DNA of 64,000 nucleotides, from NCBI GenBank assembly GCA_037953625.1, contig CM075649.1, positions 97,221,290-97,285,289 of the forward strand, given 5' to 3'. The notes below the pieces were generated by a model. It was not told where the DNA came from. It saw only the letters and a list, made by a program, of their open reading frames with translations, and searched no databases. This document shows, in pieces, positions 21,187-32,624 of this stretch. Position 1 is the stretch's first letter; every line of letters begins with the position of its first letter. Position numbers and translations under genes: made by a program. This stretch comes from Crotalaria pallida. Its lineage: Eukaryota > Streptophyta > Magnoliopsida > Fabales > Fabaceae.

Positions 21187-23671
21187 AAAGTAAAACAGCG
21201 TAGTTACTCCGAGCTCATCATTCCAGAAATACAAAATAGAGTTTTAGCTCGGCCAAATACACCGAGATCATATTCAAAATACAAGTTCGGTCAAGATGTA
21301 GCTCGGTCCAACTAGGCCATTCGAAGTCAAATACAAGAGTTTTAGCTCGGCCCAACTGGCCGAGACCCAACAAATTCTCTTACTCTAAATAACTTACTCT
21401 CCCTGTGTGGGAGAGTGATCCTGCTCGGCCGGGGACTGCGTCTGCTCGGGCTCAGTACCTGAAAAATGGTAAGGAGGTGAGCATTACACAGAACTTAAAT
21501 AAGCAGTTTCTAAAATGACATACCGATCTACCAAGCCAAACACAAGTAGCCAAAAAGCATATAAATAACAAGTAATCAAACCCATATATCACATGCATAT
21601 ATCATCATTAGCTCAGTTCGCATACACACATTCTCATCTAGCTCGGCTCTCATCCTATCGTCTTATCTCTTACTAGCTATACCTCGGTTCACATTCTCTT
21701 ACCTCGGATTACCACCTCTACCTCAAACTCATTACACATTATTCCAATTTCACAGTTTACAATCTTTTACTCTTCTCGGATGCATACACCCAGTGCATGT
21801 CTTACACCATTTAAGGTCGGATATCGGAGTGTCATCCATAACTGCGAGTACCCAGTACCCATCTTACAGCTGCACATACCCGATATGCGTCTGACGCGAT
21901 CAATGCACGCACCCAGTACGCGTCTTCTATGACCAGGAGCACCACCACCGATCATTCTATGGAGTAAGGAGTGTCCATAACTGCGAGCACCCAGTACTCG
22001 TCTTACAGCGGCGCATCTCGGCGACTTACGCGATCAATGCACGCACCCAGTACGCGTCTGCTATGACCAGGAACACATCCCACCGATTTCGTTCTCGGAA
22101 CCCTGTGTGAATCATAACTGCGAGTACCCAGTACCCGTCTTACAGCTGCACATACCCAGTATGCGTTTGACGCGATCAATGCACGCACCCGGTACGCGTC
22201 TGCTATGACCCGATCACACAACCATTTCTCTTTTATTCCTCTCATCCTTTTAACCATTTTAGCTCGGCCTATCTCGGCTCAACCTCTTAGTCTTTTAACC
22301 ATTTATTTTGCTCGGCCTCTCTCGGCTCAACCCTTTAACCATTTCCTTATTCCATTATCTTTTCTCATTATCAGACTTATCACTCTATCTCTCCTACTAT
22401 CCATATTTACCATTCCCTCCTACCCATTCTCCACCTCTCTCCGCTCGGTTCAGCTCGGCCACAGATATAAATAACAAGTATCAATGCTCATAAACATTTA
22501 TACCCGAAGTTCATAAACACTTATACATCAACAACAATAACAGTAAAAGCATTCAACCAATCCATCATATAAATACCAACATATAGCATAAAACAATACT
22601 CCATATTCACCTAACATCCATGTTTCTAGTTCATTTATTGGTTCCCTTTACCCTTTTTACCTTTTATTTTTCATATTAACCTATATTCATTCCCTAATCT
22701 AACACCCCATCTTAGTACCCTTTATGAACACCCTAGAAACCCAAACTCAAGTAGAGGTAACACTCACTCCTTACCTCAAACCGTGTGAGATAAGAGTTGA
22801 GAGTTTGAGAATGGTTCCTTGTTGCTTGTCCTTGATCTTAGCACCCTTAAATCTTTCTTACTTCCAAGCTGCACACGCGCTCCACCAATCTACACACGAA
22901 CTCCATGGTGGTCCAGGGGCGTCCGGGACGGAAGAGAAGGTGGCGGGGAGGAGGTCTCTGGTTGGTGGAAGAGAGGGAAATGTTCGTGAGAAGAGGAGAG
23001 GAAGAAGATATGTTGGGTTGTTGTTGCAGGACTTTGAGAGAAAAGGGAGAGAGAGACGTAGGGAAGAGAGAAGAATAAATGTGGGAAGTGTTATGGGTTA
23101 TGTGTTGGGATTTTCTTTTATTCAAATGTGGAAGATATTTGTCTGGCTCTCATTGGAGGCTTCTTGAGGAAGCTTGAATATGTGGACAGGATTCATTGGC
23201 TTCTTGAGGAAGCCATGAACAGTACATTGAAAAGGACATAAAGCAGTGATACTGACATAAAGTGGATGTTGGTACAACGTACGGATGGTACGAAACCCAA
23301 GGGCTATCAGCTCAACATGAGTTGGCACGGAGGAGCTAGGACGTGTCGGCTAGGATACGTTGGCTTGGTTTGTAGGAATAGCAGTAGTCCGAGCTTCCTT
23401 CTCGGATGATACTATGAGGTATGCTAGGGTCGGCTAGTCCGGACTGGACAACAGGTTCCGCGTTTGGTTCCCATCCAGCTCGGTTCATATGCACACAATC
23501 TCATCTAGCTCGGCCGAGATCGGACCGAGGTCCTATACTTACATCCTAGGTCGGCCTATGCTCATACTACCCTTCTAACCTTGTACAATTTCTAAGGCCT
23601 AATCCTATCCTTAAATAAATATTTATATACTAAAATTGTATTATTTACTATTAATTTTCAGGATGTTACAT
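21187..23671 (-). repeat. Gypsy-2 left (3') LTR, truncated
   Basis: The sequence from AAAGTAAAACAGCG to AGGATGTTACA matches 28453-30936 closely. Bases equivalent to 28299-28452 are missing. It includes the ACCCAGT hairpin array (21781-22200), a CT-rich leader-like part on the minus strand (22850-23120), and two copies of a GGCTTCTTGAGGAAGC hairpin (23159-23174 and 23198-23214). The 147-codon plus-strand frame at 22724-23167 is opposite to element sense and differs between LTRs; I do not call it a gene. Confidence 0.9.
21781..22200 (-). repeat. Hairpin array with constant ACCCAGT apex
   Basis: About nine dyads share ACCCAGT, ACCCGAT or ACCCGGT at the centre and carry different inverted arms. 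Examples are GCGAGCACCCAGTACTCG (near 21981), GCACGCACCCAGTACGCG (21914, 22041) and GCACATACCCAGTATGCG (22147). The right LTR has the same array at about 29047-29466. It is analogous in design to the GCTMCRAC array of family A but different in sequence. Confidence 0.75.
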
Positions 23672-23683
23672 TCTTCTCCCACT
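23672..23683 (-). other. Gypsy-2 polypurine tract
   Basis: On the minus strand GTGGGAGAAGAA directly precedes the 3' LTR (TGTAACATCC). It is the expected plus-strand primer. Confidence 0.8.
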
Positions 23684-23706
23684 AACAGGAATTTCGTCCT
23701 CGAAAT

Positions 23707-26057
23707 TTAGTCAGCATTGAACAGTTGCGGATATGACTGCTTCATCTTCTCCTCGAGTTCCCAAGTAGCTTCCTCCACATCATTTCGATTCCATACTACC
23801 TTAACCAAGGGGATTTCCTTTCCTCTGAGTCGTCTGACTTGTCTATCTTTAAAACTCGGACTGGTAGGACTTCGAAGGTCAGATTCTCTCTTAGCGGCAG
23901 TTCATCCACTGCTATCACATGCGAGGGATCGTGAATGTATCTCCTAAGTTGCGAGACATGGAACACATCGTGGAGCTTAGACAAGTGCGGAGGTAGAGCA
24001 ATTCTGTACGCTACTGGTCCGACCTTCTCCGATATCTGGTATGGTCCGACAAACCGAGGGGTCAACTTCTTTGATTTGATAGCTCGGCCGATACCCGTTA
24101 TAGGGGATACCCGAAGGAATACATGATCTCCCTCGATGAAGTTCAAGGGTTTCCTTCTCTTGTCGGCATAGCTCTTCTGTCCGTCCTGAGCGGCTTTCAT
24201 CTTCCCTTGTATCATTCGGATCTTCTCAATTGTCTCATGAACAATGTCGGGACCAATCAACAAGTTTTCACCTATCTGGAACCAGCATAGCGGCGTTCGA
24301 CATTTCCGACCATACAAGGCTTCGAAAGGAGCCATTCCGATACTTGAATGGAAGCTGTTGTTGTAGGTGAATTCGACCAATGGCAATAGTGCTTCCCAGC
24401 TTTCCGACTGTTCAAGCACGCATGTTCTCAGCAGGTCCTCAAGAGTCTGAATGGTGCGCTCGGATTGTCCATCGGTTTGGGGATGATAAGCTGTGCTAAA
24501 TCTCAACTTCGTACCCATGGCTTGCTGTAAGCTCTGCCAGAACCGAGATATAAAACGGGGATCACGGTCCGACACGATACTGCTCAGAACACCATGAAGT
24601 CGAACAATGTCCTTTATGTACAGTTGCGTCAGCTTCTCAAAGCTGTACTTCATGCTGGTCGGTAGGAAATGAGCACACTTTGTAAGTCGGTCCACCACAA
24701 CCCAAATGGCTTCCTGCCCTGATCTTGTCCTTGGTAGTCCTGACACAAAGTCCATCGAAATGCTGTCCCACTTCCATTGAGGGATCTCCAAGGATTTGAG
24801 TAATCCTCCTGGTTTCTGATGCTCGATCTTGGCTTTCTGACAAGTCAAGCACCGAGACACATAATCGGCCACGTCGGTCTTCAACTTCGGCCACCAAAAT
24901 AACCTCTTCAAATCTTGGTACATCTTTGTGGCACCTGGGTGAAGACTCATCTTCGTCTTGTGGGCTTCTTCCATCAACTCTCTTCGGACTTCAAAATCCA
25001 TAGGGATGCAAACTCTGCCTCGAAATCGTACAAGACCATCAGGTCCTTTAGTGAAGTCGGGCTCATCCTTGTCTTCGGCTCTTTCTAATAGCTTCTGTAG
25101 TTCTAGGTCGGCAGCCTGCCTTTCTTTAATGAAACCCACAAAATCATTGGTTACCCGCAGCATTTCCAAGACAACACTGTTTTCCTTCTTCTGTATGCCG
25201 AGGTTAAGATCACTGAACTCTTGCATCAGCTGCATCTCTCGGACCATCATGTTGCTCAAGTGAAGACTCTTCCTGCTCAGTGCGTCGGCCACCACGTTGG
25301 CTTTTCCAGGATGATAGAGCAAGTTGAAATCGTAATCTTTCAAAAATTCAACCCATCTGCGCTGTCTCATATTGAGTTCCTTCTGGTCGAACAGATAGCC
25401 GAGACTCTTGTGGTCACTGAACACCTCGAATTTCGTGTCATACAGGTAGTGTCTCCAAATCTTAAGGGCGAACACCACGGCTGTCAACTCAAGATCGTGC
25501 GTAGGGTAGTTCTGCTCATGTTGCCGAAGTTGCCGAGAGGCATACGCCACCACTTTTCCTTGTTGCATCAGCACACAGCCGAGACCCTGATTCGAGGCGT
25601 CACAAAATACGTCAAAGGCTTTGGTTGGATCGGGTAAGATCAACACTGGCGAGCTCGTCAACCTTTTCTTTAGCTCTTGAAAGCTCTGTTCGCACGCTTC
25701 AGACCACTGGTAAGGTGCATCCTTTCTGGTTAGCGAGGTCAACGGTAGAGCTAGTTTAGAGAATCCTTCAATGAATCTCCTGTAGTACCCTGCAAGACCG
25801 AGGAAACTCCTGATCTCAGTTACCGAGTTCGGTCTCTCCCACTTAAGTACTGCTTCCACCTTGGAGGGATCAACTGCTACACCTTGCTCGGATATCACAT
25901 GTCCGAGGAAATGAACCTCGTTGAGCCAAAAACTGCACTTAGAAAGCTTGGCGTAGAGATTCTTATCCTTCAAAACCTGCAACACCGCTCTCAAGTGTTG
26001 CTCGTGTTCACTCGGACTTCGGGAGTAGATGAGGATATCGTCGATGAAGACTATCAC
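23707..26057 (-). pseudogene. Gypsy-2 pol second part: RT end, RNase H, integrase, chromodomain
   Basis: This frame continues the RT after a TGA at 26076-26078. It opens in the catalytic block (IVFIDDILIYSR). RNase H follows (FDVFCDASNQGLG, YPTHDLELTAVV), then the integrase zinc finger (HKTK...HPGATKMYQDL...CLTCQKAK) and integrase core (SMDFVSGLP, VSDRDPRF, HPQTDGQSERTIQ). The uninterrupted frame stops at 23796, but near 23850-23860 it has slipped. In the next frame the minus strand reads on through EIPLVKVVWNRNDVEEATWE to a TAA at 23707-23709, a typical chromovirus C-terminal chromodomain. The chromodomain would steer integration to marked chromatin; here it is out of frame. Confidence 0.9.
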
Positions 26058-26075
26058 AAAAGAGTCCAGGTAAGG

Positions 26076-28100
26076 TCAGAAGATCCTATTCATGTAGTCC
26101 ATGAAGATAGCTGGGGCGTTGGTAAGTCCGAAGGGCATAACCACATACTCAAAATGCCCATACCTCGTCCTGAAGGCTGTCTTCGGAATGTCTTCTTCTC
26201 GGACTCGGATCTGGTGGTATCCAGATCGGAGGTCTATCTTTGAGAATACCGACGCTCCCTTGAGTTGGTCCAATAGGTCATCAATCCGAGGGAGAGGATA
26301 TTTGTTCTTCACCGTTACCGCGTTGAGCTTCCGATAATCAGTGCACATCCTGAGGCTACCATCTTTCTTTTTAACAAATAAGATCGGAGCTCCCCAAGGT
26401 GAGACGCTTGGTCGGATTAGCTTTTTGGCCAAAAGTTCTTCCAACTGCTTCTTAAGCTCTTCTAGCTCGGGAGGTGCCATTCGGTACGGAGCAATTGAGA
26501 TCGGGCCAGTTCCCGGAAGAAGGTCTATACTGAACTCTACTTCTCTGTTCGGCGGTAAGCCAGGCATTTCGTCCGAGAAAACTTCAGGGAATTCTCCGAC
26601 CACAAGAGTTTGGTCTAAGGTCGGTTCCTCTGTTATCTCTAACTTCGCCACAGAAGGGCCACTAAAGATTACGGTCTTTTCTCGGCAATCGAGCAGGACA
26701 TGGTGCTGAGACATCCAGTCCATGCCAAGGATGATATCTAGCTTGGTTAAGGGTAGACAAATCAAATTGACTTTAAATTCTCTACCTAATACTTGGATAG
26801 GACATTCTAGACACATTTTAGAAGTGATTACAGAAGAATTGGTTGGGGTAGAAATAGATAGTTTGTAAGGCATTTCTACTGGGGATAATTTTAGTCTATT
26901 CATACAGTCAAGGGAAATGAAAGAATGTGTGGCTCCACAGTCAAATAGCACGGCACATGGAATACTGTTTACTCGACAAGTACCTCGGATCAGTTCGTCA
27001 GCATCAGTCACTTCTTCACCATCCATAGTGTAAACTTTGCCTCTCTGCATAGGTCGGTTAACACTAGTCTGATGTGCCTTGGTCACATTGACCTCTTCCT
27101 TCACAATATTCTCGGTACACCGAGCTGCAAAATGACCAGGCTTGCCACAACGGAAACAGGATCCTCTTGCTCTGCTCGGATCCAGACTCCAACATTCTCC
27201 CCTATGCTGTCTTCCACAATGTTGGCAGATCGGATACGGGCCAGGAACAACCACCATCTGACCACCGCTCCTCGGAGCTGTTGACATTCTGGAGTTCGGA
27301 TTCACATAGGGAGCAGATCTTTGGACAGCTCCCTTTCCTCTGATCGGACCCACTCCTTTCTGTGCCGACCTGCTCCTCTTTCCATCAGCTTTCCTTTTGA
27401 GCCCCTTCTCATAAGTGCTAGCCATGTTTATCAATTGCGAGAGATTGGCCACGTTCTGATATTCGAATGCGAGCCAAATATCGTCACGGAGACCAGACTC
27501 AAACTTGATGCACTTGGTGCGTTCGTCAGCATCTCTGTAGCTTCCTGAATAGCGCATCAAATCCTCGAACTGAGCGGCATACTCCCCAACGCTCAAGTTC
27601 CTCTGTTCCAGCTTGACAAAAGCGAGCTCCTTCTCTCTCCTGACATCTTCGGCAAAGTACTTTCCGAGGAAGCGGGCTCGGAACAATTCCCAAGTGATGA
27701 CCTCATTTGCCGCTTCCAATCCTCGGCTTTGTTGATCCCACCAGTGCTCAGCTTCACTAGCCAGCACAAACTCAGCTAACCTTACCCTGTACTCATAGGG
27801 AGGTTGCAGAGATCGGAAGATCTTCTCAATATCCTGGAGTCATCTCTGAGCTCCATCTGGGTTATATCCTCCTTCGAATCGAGGTGGTTCGTTCTTCCGA
27901 AATCGGCTCATCCAGTCTATCTCGACCGGAGCCGGAGGTTGAGGATGAAGGGCTGCAGCTTCAGCTGCTGCGGCCGCGGCGATGTTTTGAGCGAGGTTCT
28001 CAGCCTGATTCTACTGAGCCTGCACTTGGTTCTGCTGTAGTTGAAACAGAGTTTCCAACATAGCAACAATTCGGTCGTTATCAGCTCGTCTCCCAGCCAT
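26076..28100 (-). pseudogene. Gypsy-2 gag, protease and RT first part
   Basis: The start is the ATG at 28100 (MAGRRADNDRIVAM). Nonsense codons fall at 28011-28013 (TAG, within a Gln-rich tract) and 27840-27842 (TGA, where family members usually have Trp), then the frame is open from 27839 to 26076. It encodes the gag domain (EHWWDQQSRGLE, WELFRARFLGKYF), a CCHC knuckle (CFRCGKPGHFAARC), aspartic protease (LFDCGATHSFIS) and the RT fingers/palm (YRKLNAVTVKNKYPLPRIDD, SKIDLRSGYHQIRV). It ends at TGA 26076-26078, where the frame then continues with PYLDSF. All segments share one frame, so this was a single gag-pol ORF. Confidence 0.9.
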
Positions 28101-28282
28101 GCTGCTCGGACATGGAGAGAAAGCCAATTAACTTCCGAATAATCCATTAAATATATATATTTAGACATGTATACCTATAAGCTCTATTGTCTAACTTATA
28201 CTTCTAGACTTTACTTATTTGTCACTCTCTTGGTGAGTAACCACTGGAGTCCTTTGCAACTCCAATAGGCCAAGGAGAAACT

Positions 28283-28294
28283 GCTCTGATACCA
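28283..28294 (-). other. Gypsy-2 primer-binding site
   Basis: On the minus strand TGGTATCAGAGC lies four bases after the 5' LTR end. It matches initiator tRNA-Met priming, as in the copia elements and Gypsy-1. Confidence 0.9.
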
Positions 28295-28298
28295 AAAA

Positions 28299-30936
28299 TG
28301 TAACATCCTATATAATAATTACCCTTAAACCCGGAAATTAGGATTTAAAATTTCTTTTAAAATGAATATGATAATTTCCAAAATAACATTTCTTTTCATT
28401 AATAACAAAACATCAGAGTTAATAAAGCGGAAGACTTCATATATCCAGATAGAAAGTAAAATAGCATAGTTACTCCGAGCTCATCATTCCAGAAATACAA
28501 AATAGAGTTTTAGCTCGGCCAAATACACCGAGATCATATTCAAAATACAAGTTCGGTCAAGATGTAGCTCGGTCCAACTAGGCCATCCGAAGTCAAATAC
28601 AAGAGTTTTAGCTCGGCCCAACTGGCCGAGACCCAACAAATTCTCCTACTCTAAATAACTTACTCTCCCTGTGTGGGAGAGTGATCCTGCTCGGCCGGGG
28701 ACTGCGTCTGCTCGGGCTCAGTACCTGAAAAATGGTAAGGAGTTGAGCATTACACAGAACTTAAATAAGCAGTTTCTAAAATGACATACCGATCTACCAA
28801 GCCAAACACAAGTAGCCAAAAAGCATATAAATAACAAGTAATCAAACCCATATATCACATGCATATATCATCATTAGCTCAGTTCGCATACACACATTCT
28901 CATCTAGCTCGGCTCTCATCCTATCGTCTTATCTCTTACTAGCTATACCTCGGTTCACATTCTTTTACCTCGGATTACCACCTCTACCTCGAATTCATTA
29001 CACATTATTCCGTTTTCGCAGTTTACAATCTTTTACTCTTCTCGGATGCATACACCCAGTGCATGTCTTACACCATTTAAGGTCGGATATCGGAGTGTCA
29101 TCCATAACTGCGAGTACCCAGTACCTGTCTTACAGCTGCACATACCCGATATGCGTCTGACGCGATCAATGCACGCACCCAGTACGCGTCTTCTATGACC
29201 AGGAGCACCACCGCCGATCATTCTATGGAGTAAGGAGTGTCCATAACTGCGAGAACCCAGTACTCGTCTTACAGCGGCGCATCTCGGCGACTTACGCGAT
29301 CAATGCACGCACCCAGTACGCGTCTGCTATGACCAGGAACACATCCCACCGATTCCGTTCTCGGAACCCTCTGTGAATCATAACTGCGAGTACCCAGTAC
29401 CCGTCTTACAGCTGCACATACCCAGTATGCGTCTGACGCGATCAATGCACGCACCCGGTACGCGTCTGCTATGACCCGATCACACAACCATTTCTCTTTT
29501 ATTCCTCTCATCCTTTTAACCATTTTAGCTCGGCCTATCTCGGCTCAACCTCTTAGTCTTTTAACCGTTTATTTTGCTCGGCCTCTCTCGGCTCAACCCT
29601 TTAACCATTTCCTTATTCCATTATCTTTTCTCATTATCAGACTTATCACTCTATCTCTCCTACTATCCATATTTACCATTCCCTCCTACCCATTCTCCAC
29701 CTCTCTCCGCTCGGTTCAGCTCGGCCACAGATATAAATAACAAGTATCAATGCTCATAAACATTTATACCCGAAGTTCATAAACACTTATACATCAACAA
29801 CAATAACAGTAAAAGCATTCAACCAATCCATCATATAAATACCAACATATAGCATAAAACAATAGTCCATATTCACCTAACATCCATGTTTCTAGTTCAT
29901 TTATTGGTCCCCTTTACCCTTTTTACCTTTTCTTTTTCATATTAACCTATATCCATTCCCTAATCTAACACCCCCTCTTAGTACCCTTTATGAACACCCT
30001 AGAAACCCAAACTCAAGTAGAGGTAACACTCACTCCTTACCTCAAACCGTGTGAGATAAGATTTGAGAGTTTGAGAATGGTTCCTTCTTGCTTGTCCTTG
30101 ATCTTAGCACCCTTGAATCTTTCTTACTTCCAAGCTGCACACGAGCTCCACCAATCTACACACGAACTCCACGGCGGTCTAGGGGCGTCCGGGACGGAAG
30201 AGAATGTGGCGGGGAGGAGGTTTATGGTTGGTGGAAGAGAGGGAAATGTTCGTGAGAAGAGGAGAGGAAGAAGATATGTTGGGTTGTTGTTGCTGGACTT
30301 TGAGAGAAAAGGGAGAGAGAGACGTAGGGAAGAGAGAATAATAAATGTGGGAAGTGTTATGGGTTATGTGTTGGGATTTTCTTTTATTCAAATGTGGAAG
30401 ATATTTGTCTGGCTCTCATTGGAGGCTTCTTGAGGAAGCTTGAATATGTGGACAGGATTCATTGGCTTCTTGAGGAAGCCATGAACAGTACATTGAAAAG
30501 GACATAAAGCAGTGATAATGACATAAAGTGGATGCTGGTACAACGTACGGATGGTACGAAACCCAAGGGCTATCAGCTCAACATGAGTTGGCACGGAGGA
30601 GCTAGGACGTGTCGGCTAGGATACGTTGGCTCGGTTTGTAGGAACAGCAGTAGTCCGAGCTTCCTTCTCGGATGATACTATGAGGTATGCTAGGGTCAGC
30701 TAGTCCGGACTGGACAACAGGTTCCGCGTTTGGTTCCCATCCAGCTCGGTTCATATGCACACAATCTCATCTAGCTCGGCCGAGATCGGACCGAGGTCCT
30801 ATACTTACATCCTAGGTCGGCCTATGCTCATACTACCCTTCTAACCTTGTACAATTTCTAAGGCCTAATCCTATCCTTAAATAAATATTTATATACTAAA
30901 ATTGTATTATTTACTATTAATTTTCAGGATGTTACA
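28299..30936 (-). repeat. Gypsy-2 right (5') LTR
   Basis: This 2638-bp LTR is complete: in element sense it begins TGTAACATCCTG at 30936 and ends GGATGTTACA at 28299. Its hairpin array is at about 29047-29466, and the paired GGCTTCTTGAGGAAGC hairpins are at about 30425-30480. It differs from the left LTR at a few percent of sites or fewer. Confidence 0.93.
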
Positions 30937-32624
30937 GTTGTCCCTGACCCTCGAGTAAGGCACGGACGCGAACGTTATATTGTTCCTTTTGTCAGGACTC
31001 CCAGGTAAGAGGGTTGTATTACCTTAATTTAGGGCATGATTTCTAGGTTGTTTATAGTGGTGGCTAGGAGTAGAAAAGATTGATTAGAAAAATGAACAAT
31101 AGGGTAGTTAATTTTGATAATTAGTCTGTTATTAAATTAAAGAAATGAACACGCTTATGTTTTGATGAATTGATTATTTTTATTGACTATTTTTATTGAT
31201 TATTGGTTAATTGAGTAATATGTCAGATTAGTCCCTGACTTTGTAAGCATTGGTCAAGTTAGTCCCTGACTTTATCAAAATAGCAATTTAGTCACTGAGA
31301 TTTCATTTTAATTCACATACGTCCCTATCTTTATCCCATTTTAAAGCAAATACATCCCTGCGATAATGACGGCAGGGACTAACTTGATCGACGTTCTTCT
31401 ATCTCAGGGACTAAATTTCTATTTCGATAACGTCAGGGACTAACTTGACCTAAGCTTACAAAGTCAGGGACTAATCTGACATATTACTCTTGGTTAATTG
31501 ATTATTTGGTTAATTTTTGGTGAACTTAAAATTGGTTATGAAGTGATTAATTGTATTGATTATTTTTATTGATTATTGGATGATATCCGGTTGGTATTTA
31601 ATTATGGAGTAAAAATTTGACTGCTGCATGTTAGTGTGAATCAAATATGTTTGAATTAAACTGGACTGGATTGTCATTGGAATAAATGAATTAAACAAAA
31701 GGCAGCAGCTATTGATCGCGTGTCGGGTATCCGTACCCATTAGGTGCCCTGTTACGACAGAGTCTATTTTAAGGAATAGACTCGAATCCCCAATAGGTGA
31801 AGTCCTCACTCAGGTAAGTAAATCCCATAGATCCAAAGTCTCGTTAGGTGTTTGGGACCCGCGCGAGATCAATAGCTGCCTGGTATATCGATAAAAATAA
31901 ATAATGAAACATGTAAGAAAGCACGAAAGAAAAGAACAAAGAAAAGACCCTAATGAGCTAATGGTCTATGCGGTAAGAAAATCCTGGGTGAAGGTAAGAA
32001 ATCCTATTGGGTGAAGACACCATCCTAACAAGTGCATGCAAAAATAACTAATGGTACATGATAAGAAAAAACAAGAAAGGAAAGAAAAGAAGAAAGATGA
32101 GAAAAATTAAGAAAACTAAAAAAGAAAGTTAAGAAAATAATTTTGAAGGAAATGCCACATATTGTGATTGTGAATGATGCATGTCCGTGTTGTGAAATAC
32201 TTGAAAATGGTTATGATTATTACGATGAAAATATAAATGTTAGGCTTAGTTTACTATTATGACTTAGAAATTATTTCCTAAGTTCTGTGTAATGCTACCC
32301 TTCTTGCTATATTTTTACAGGTACAGAAGTGGAGCTTACACAAGTCATGGCCGAACAGGGGTACACTCCACACCGTGGAGTGTAATTTAGTCACGAGAGA
32401 ACGTAAATTAATTTGGTGCAATTATTATGGTTTAATTTTTTTTAGAAGCCCAGAAACTTATGTTATTTTTGAAAAGGGCATTAGTGCGATGTAGCCAAAG
32501 TTAAATATAATTTTAGGTTTTGTAATATTCTGGACTAGCAGGTATAAAAGATGAAAATTTTGTGAGGTCGGATAAACAGAGGAAACTCTGCCGGATTCTC
32601 GTCGAAATTTTCAAGTACGAATTT
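30937..32624 (+). repeat. Family-C gypsy LTR remnant, main part
   Basis: This is plus-sense LTR sequence of the same family as 62786-64000. The shared phrases are GGTAAGAGG...TTGTATTACCTT near 31001 and AAGTTCTGTGTAATG near 32278. The left part is missing at the Gypsy-2 boundary. It contains a MITE (31213-31489), a hairpin-rich stretch (31715-31800, such as AGTCTATTTTAAGGAATAGACT) and an A/G-rich tract. It is interrupted at 32624 by Gypsy-1 and resumes at 58652. No coding sequence is credible here. Confidence 0.75.
31213..31489. mobile_element. 277-bp MITE, possibly Mutator-like
   Basis: The ends are inverted repeats: GAGTAATATGTCAGATTAGT on the left and its complement on the right. The repeat extends further inward through GTCCCTGACTTTGTAAGC. 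The 10-bp direct repeat TTGGTTAATT flanks it (31203-31212 and 31490-31499), a length that suits a Mutator-like origin, although the host sequence nearby is simple. The interior has further GTCCCTGAC/GTCAGGGAC copies and no ORF. Confidence 0.8.

Larger units (their letters stand above)
21187..30936 (-). mobile_element. Gypsy-2: chromovirus with truncated left LTR
   Basis: A minus-strand Ty3/gypsy element lies between LTRs at 21187-23671 and 28299-30936. The primer site for initiator tRNA-Met lies next to the right LTR and a polypurine tract next to the left one. Gag-pol is in one frame from 28100, with three stop codons and a late frameshift. Its end encodes a chromodomain-like segment, so the element is a chromovirus. 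The left LTR lacks about 154 bp of its outer end and no target duplication can be found, so the left boundary is a deletion junction. Confidence 0.92.

Noticed and set aside
22724..23167. 147-codon ORF in the Gypsy-2 LTR (also 29990-30433)
   Set aside because: It is opposite to element sense, compositionally simple, and the minus-strand counterparts differ in length between LTRs.
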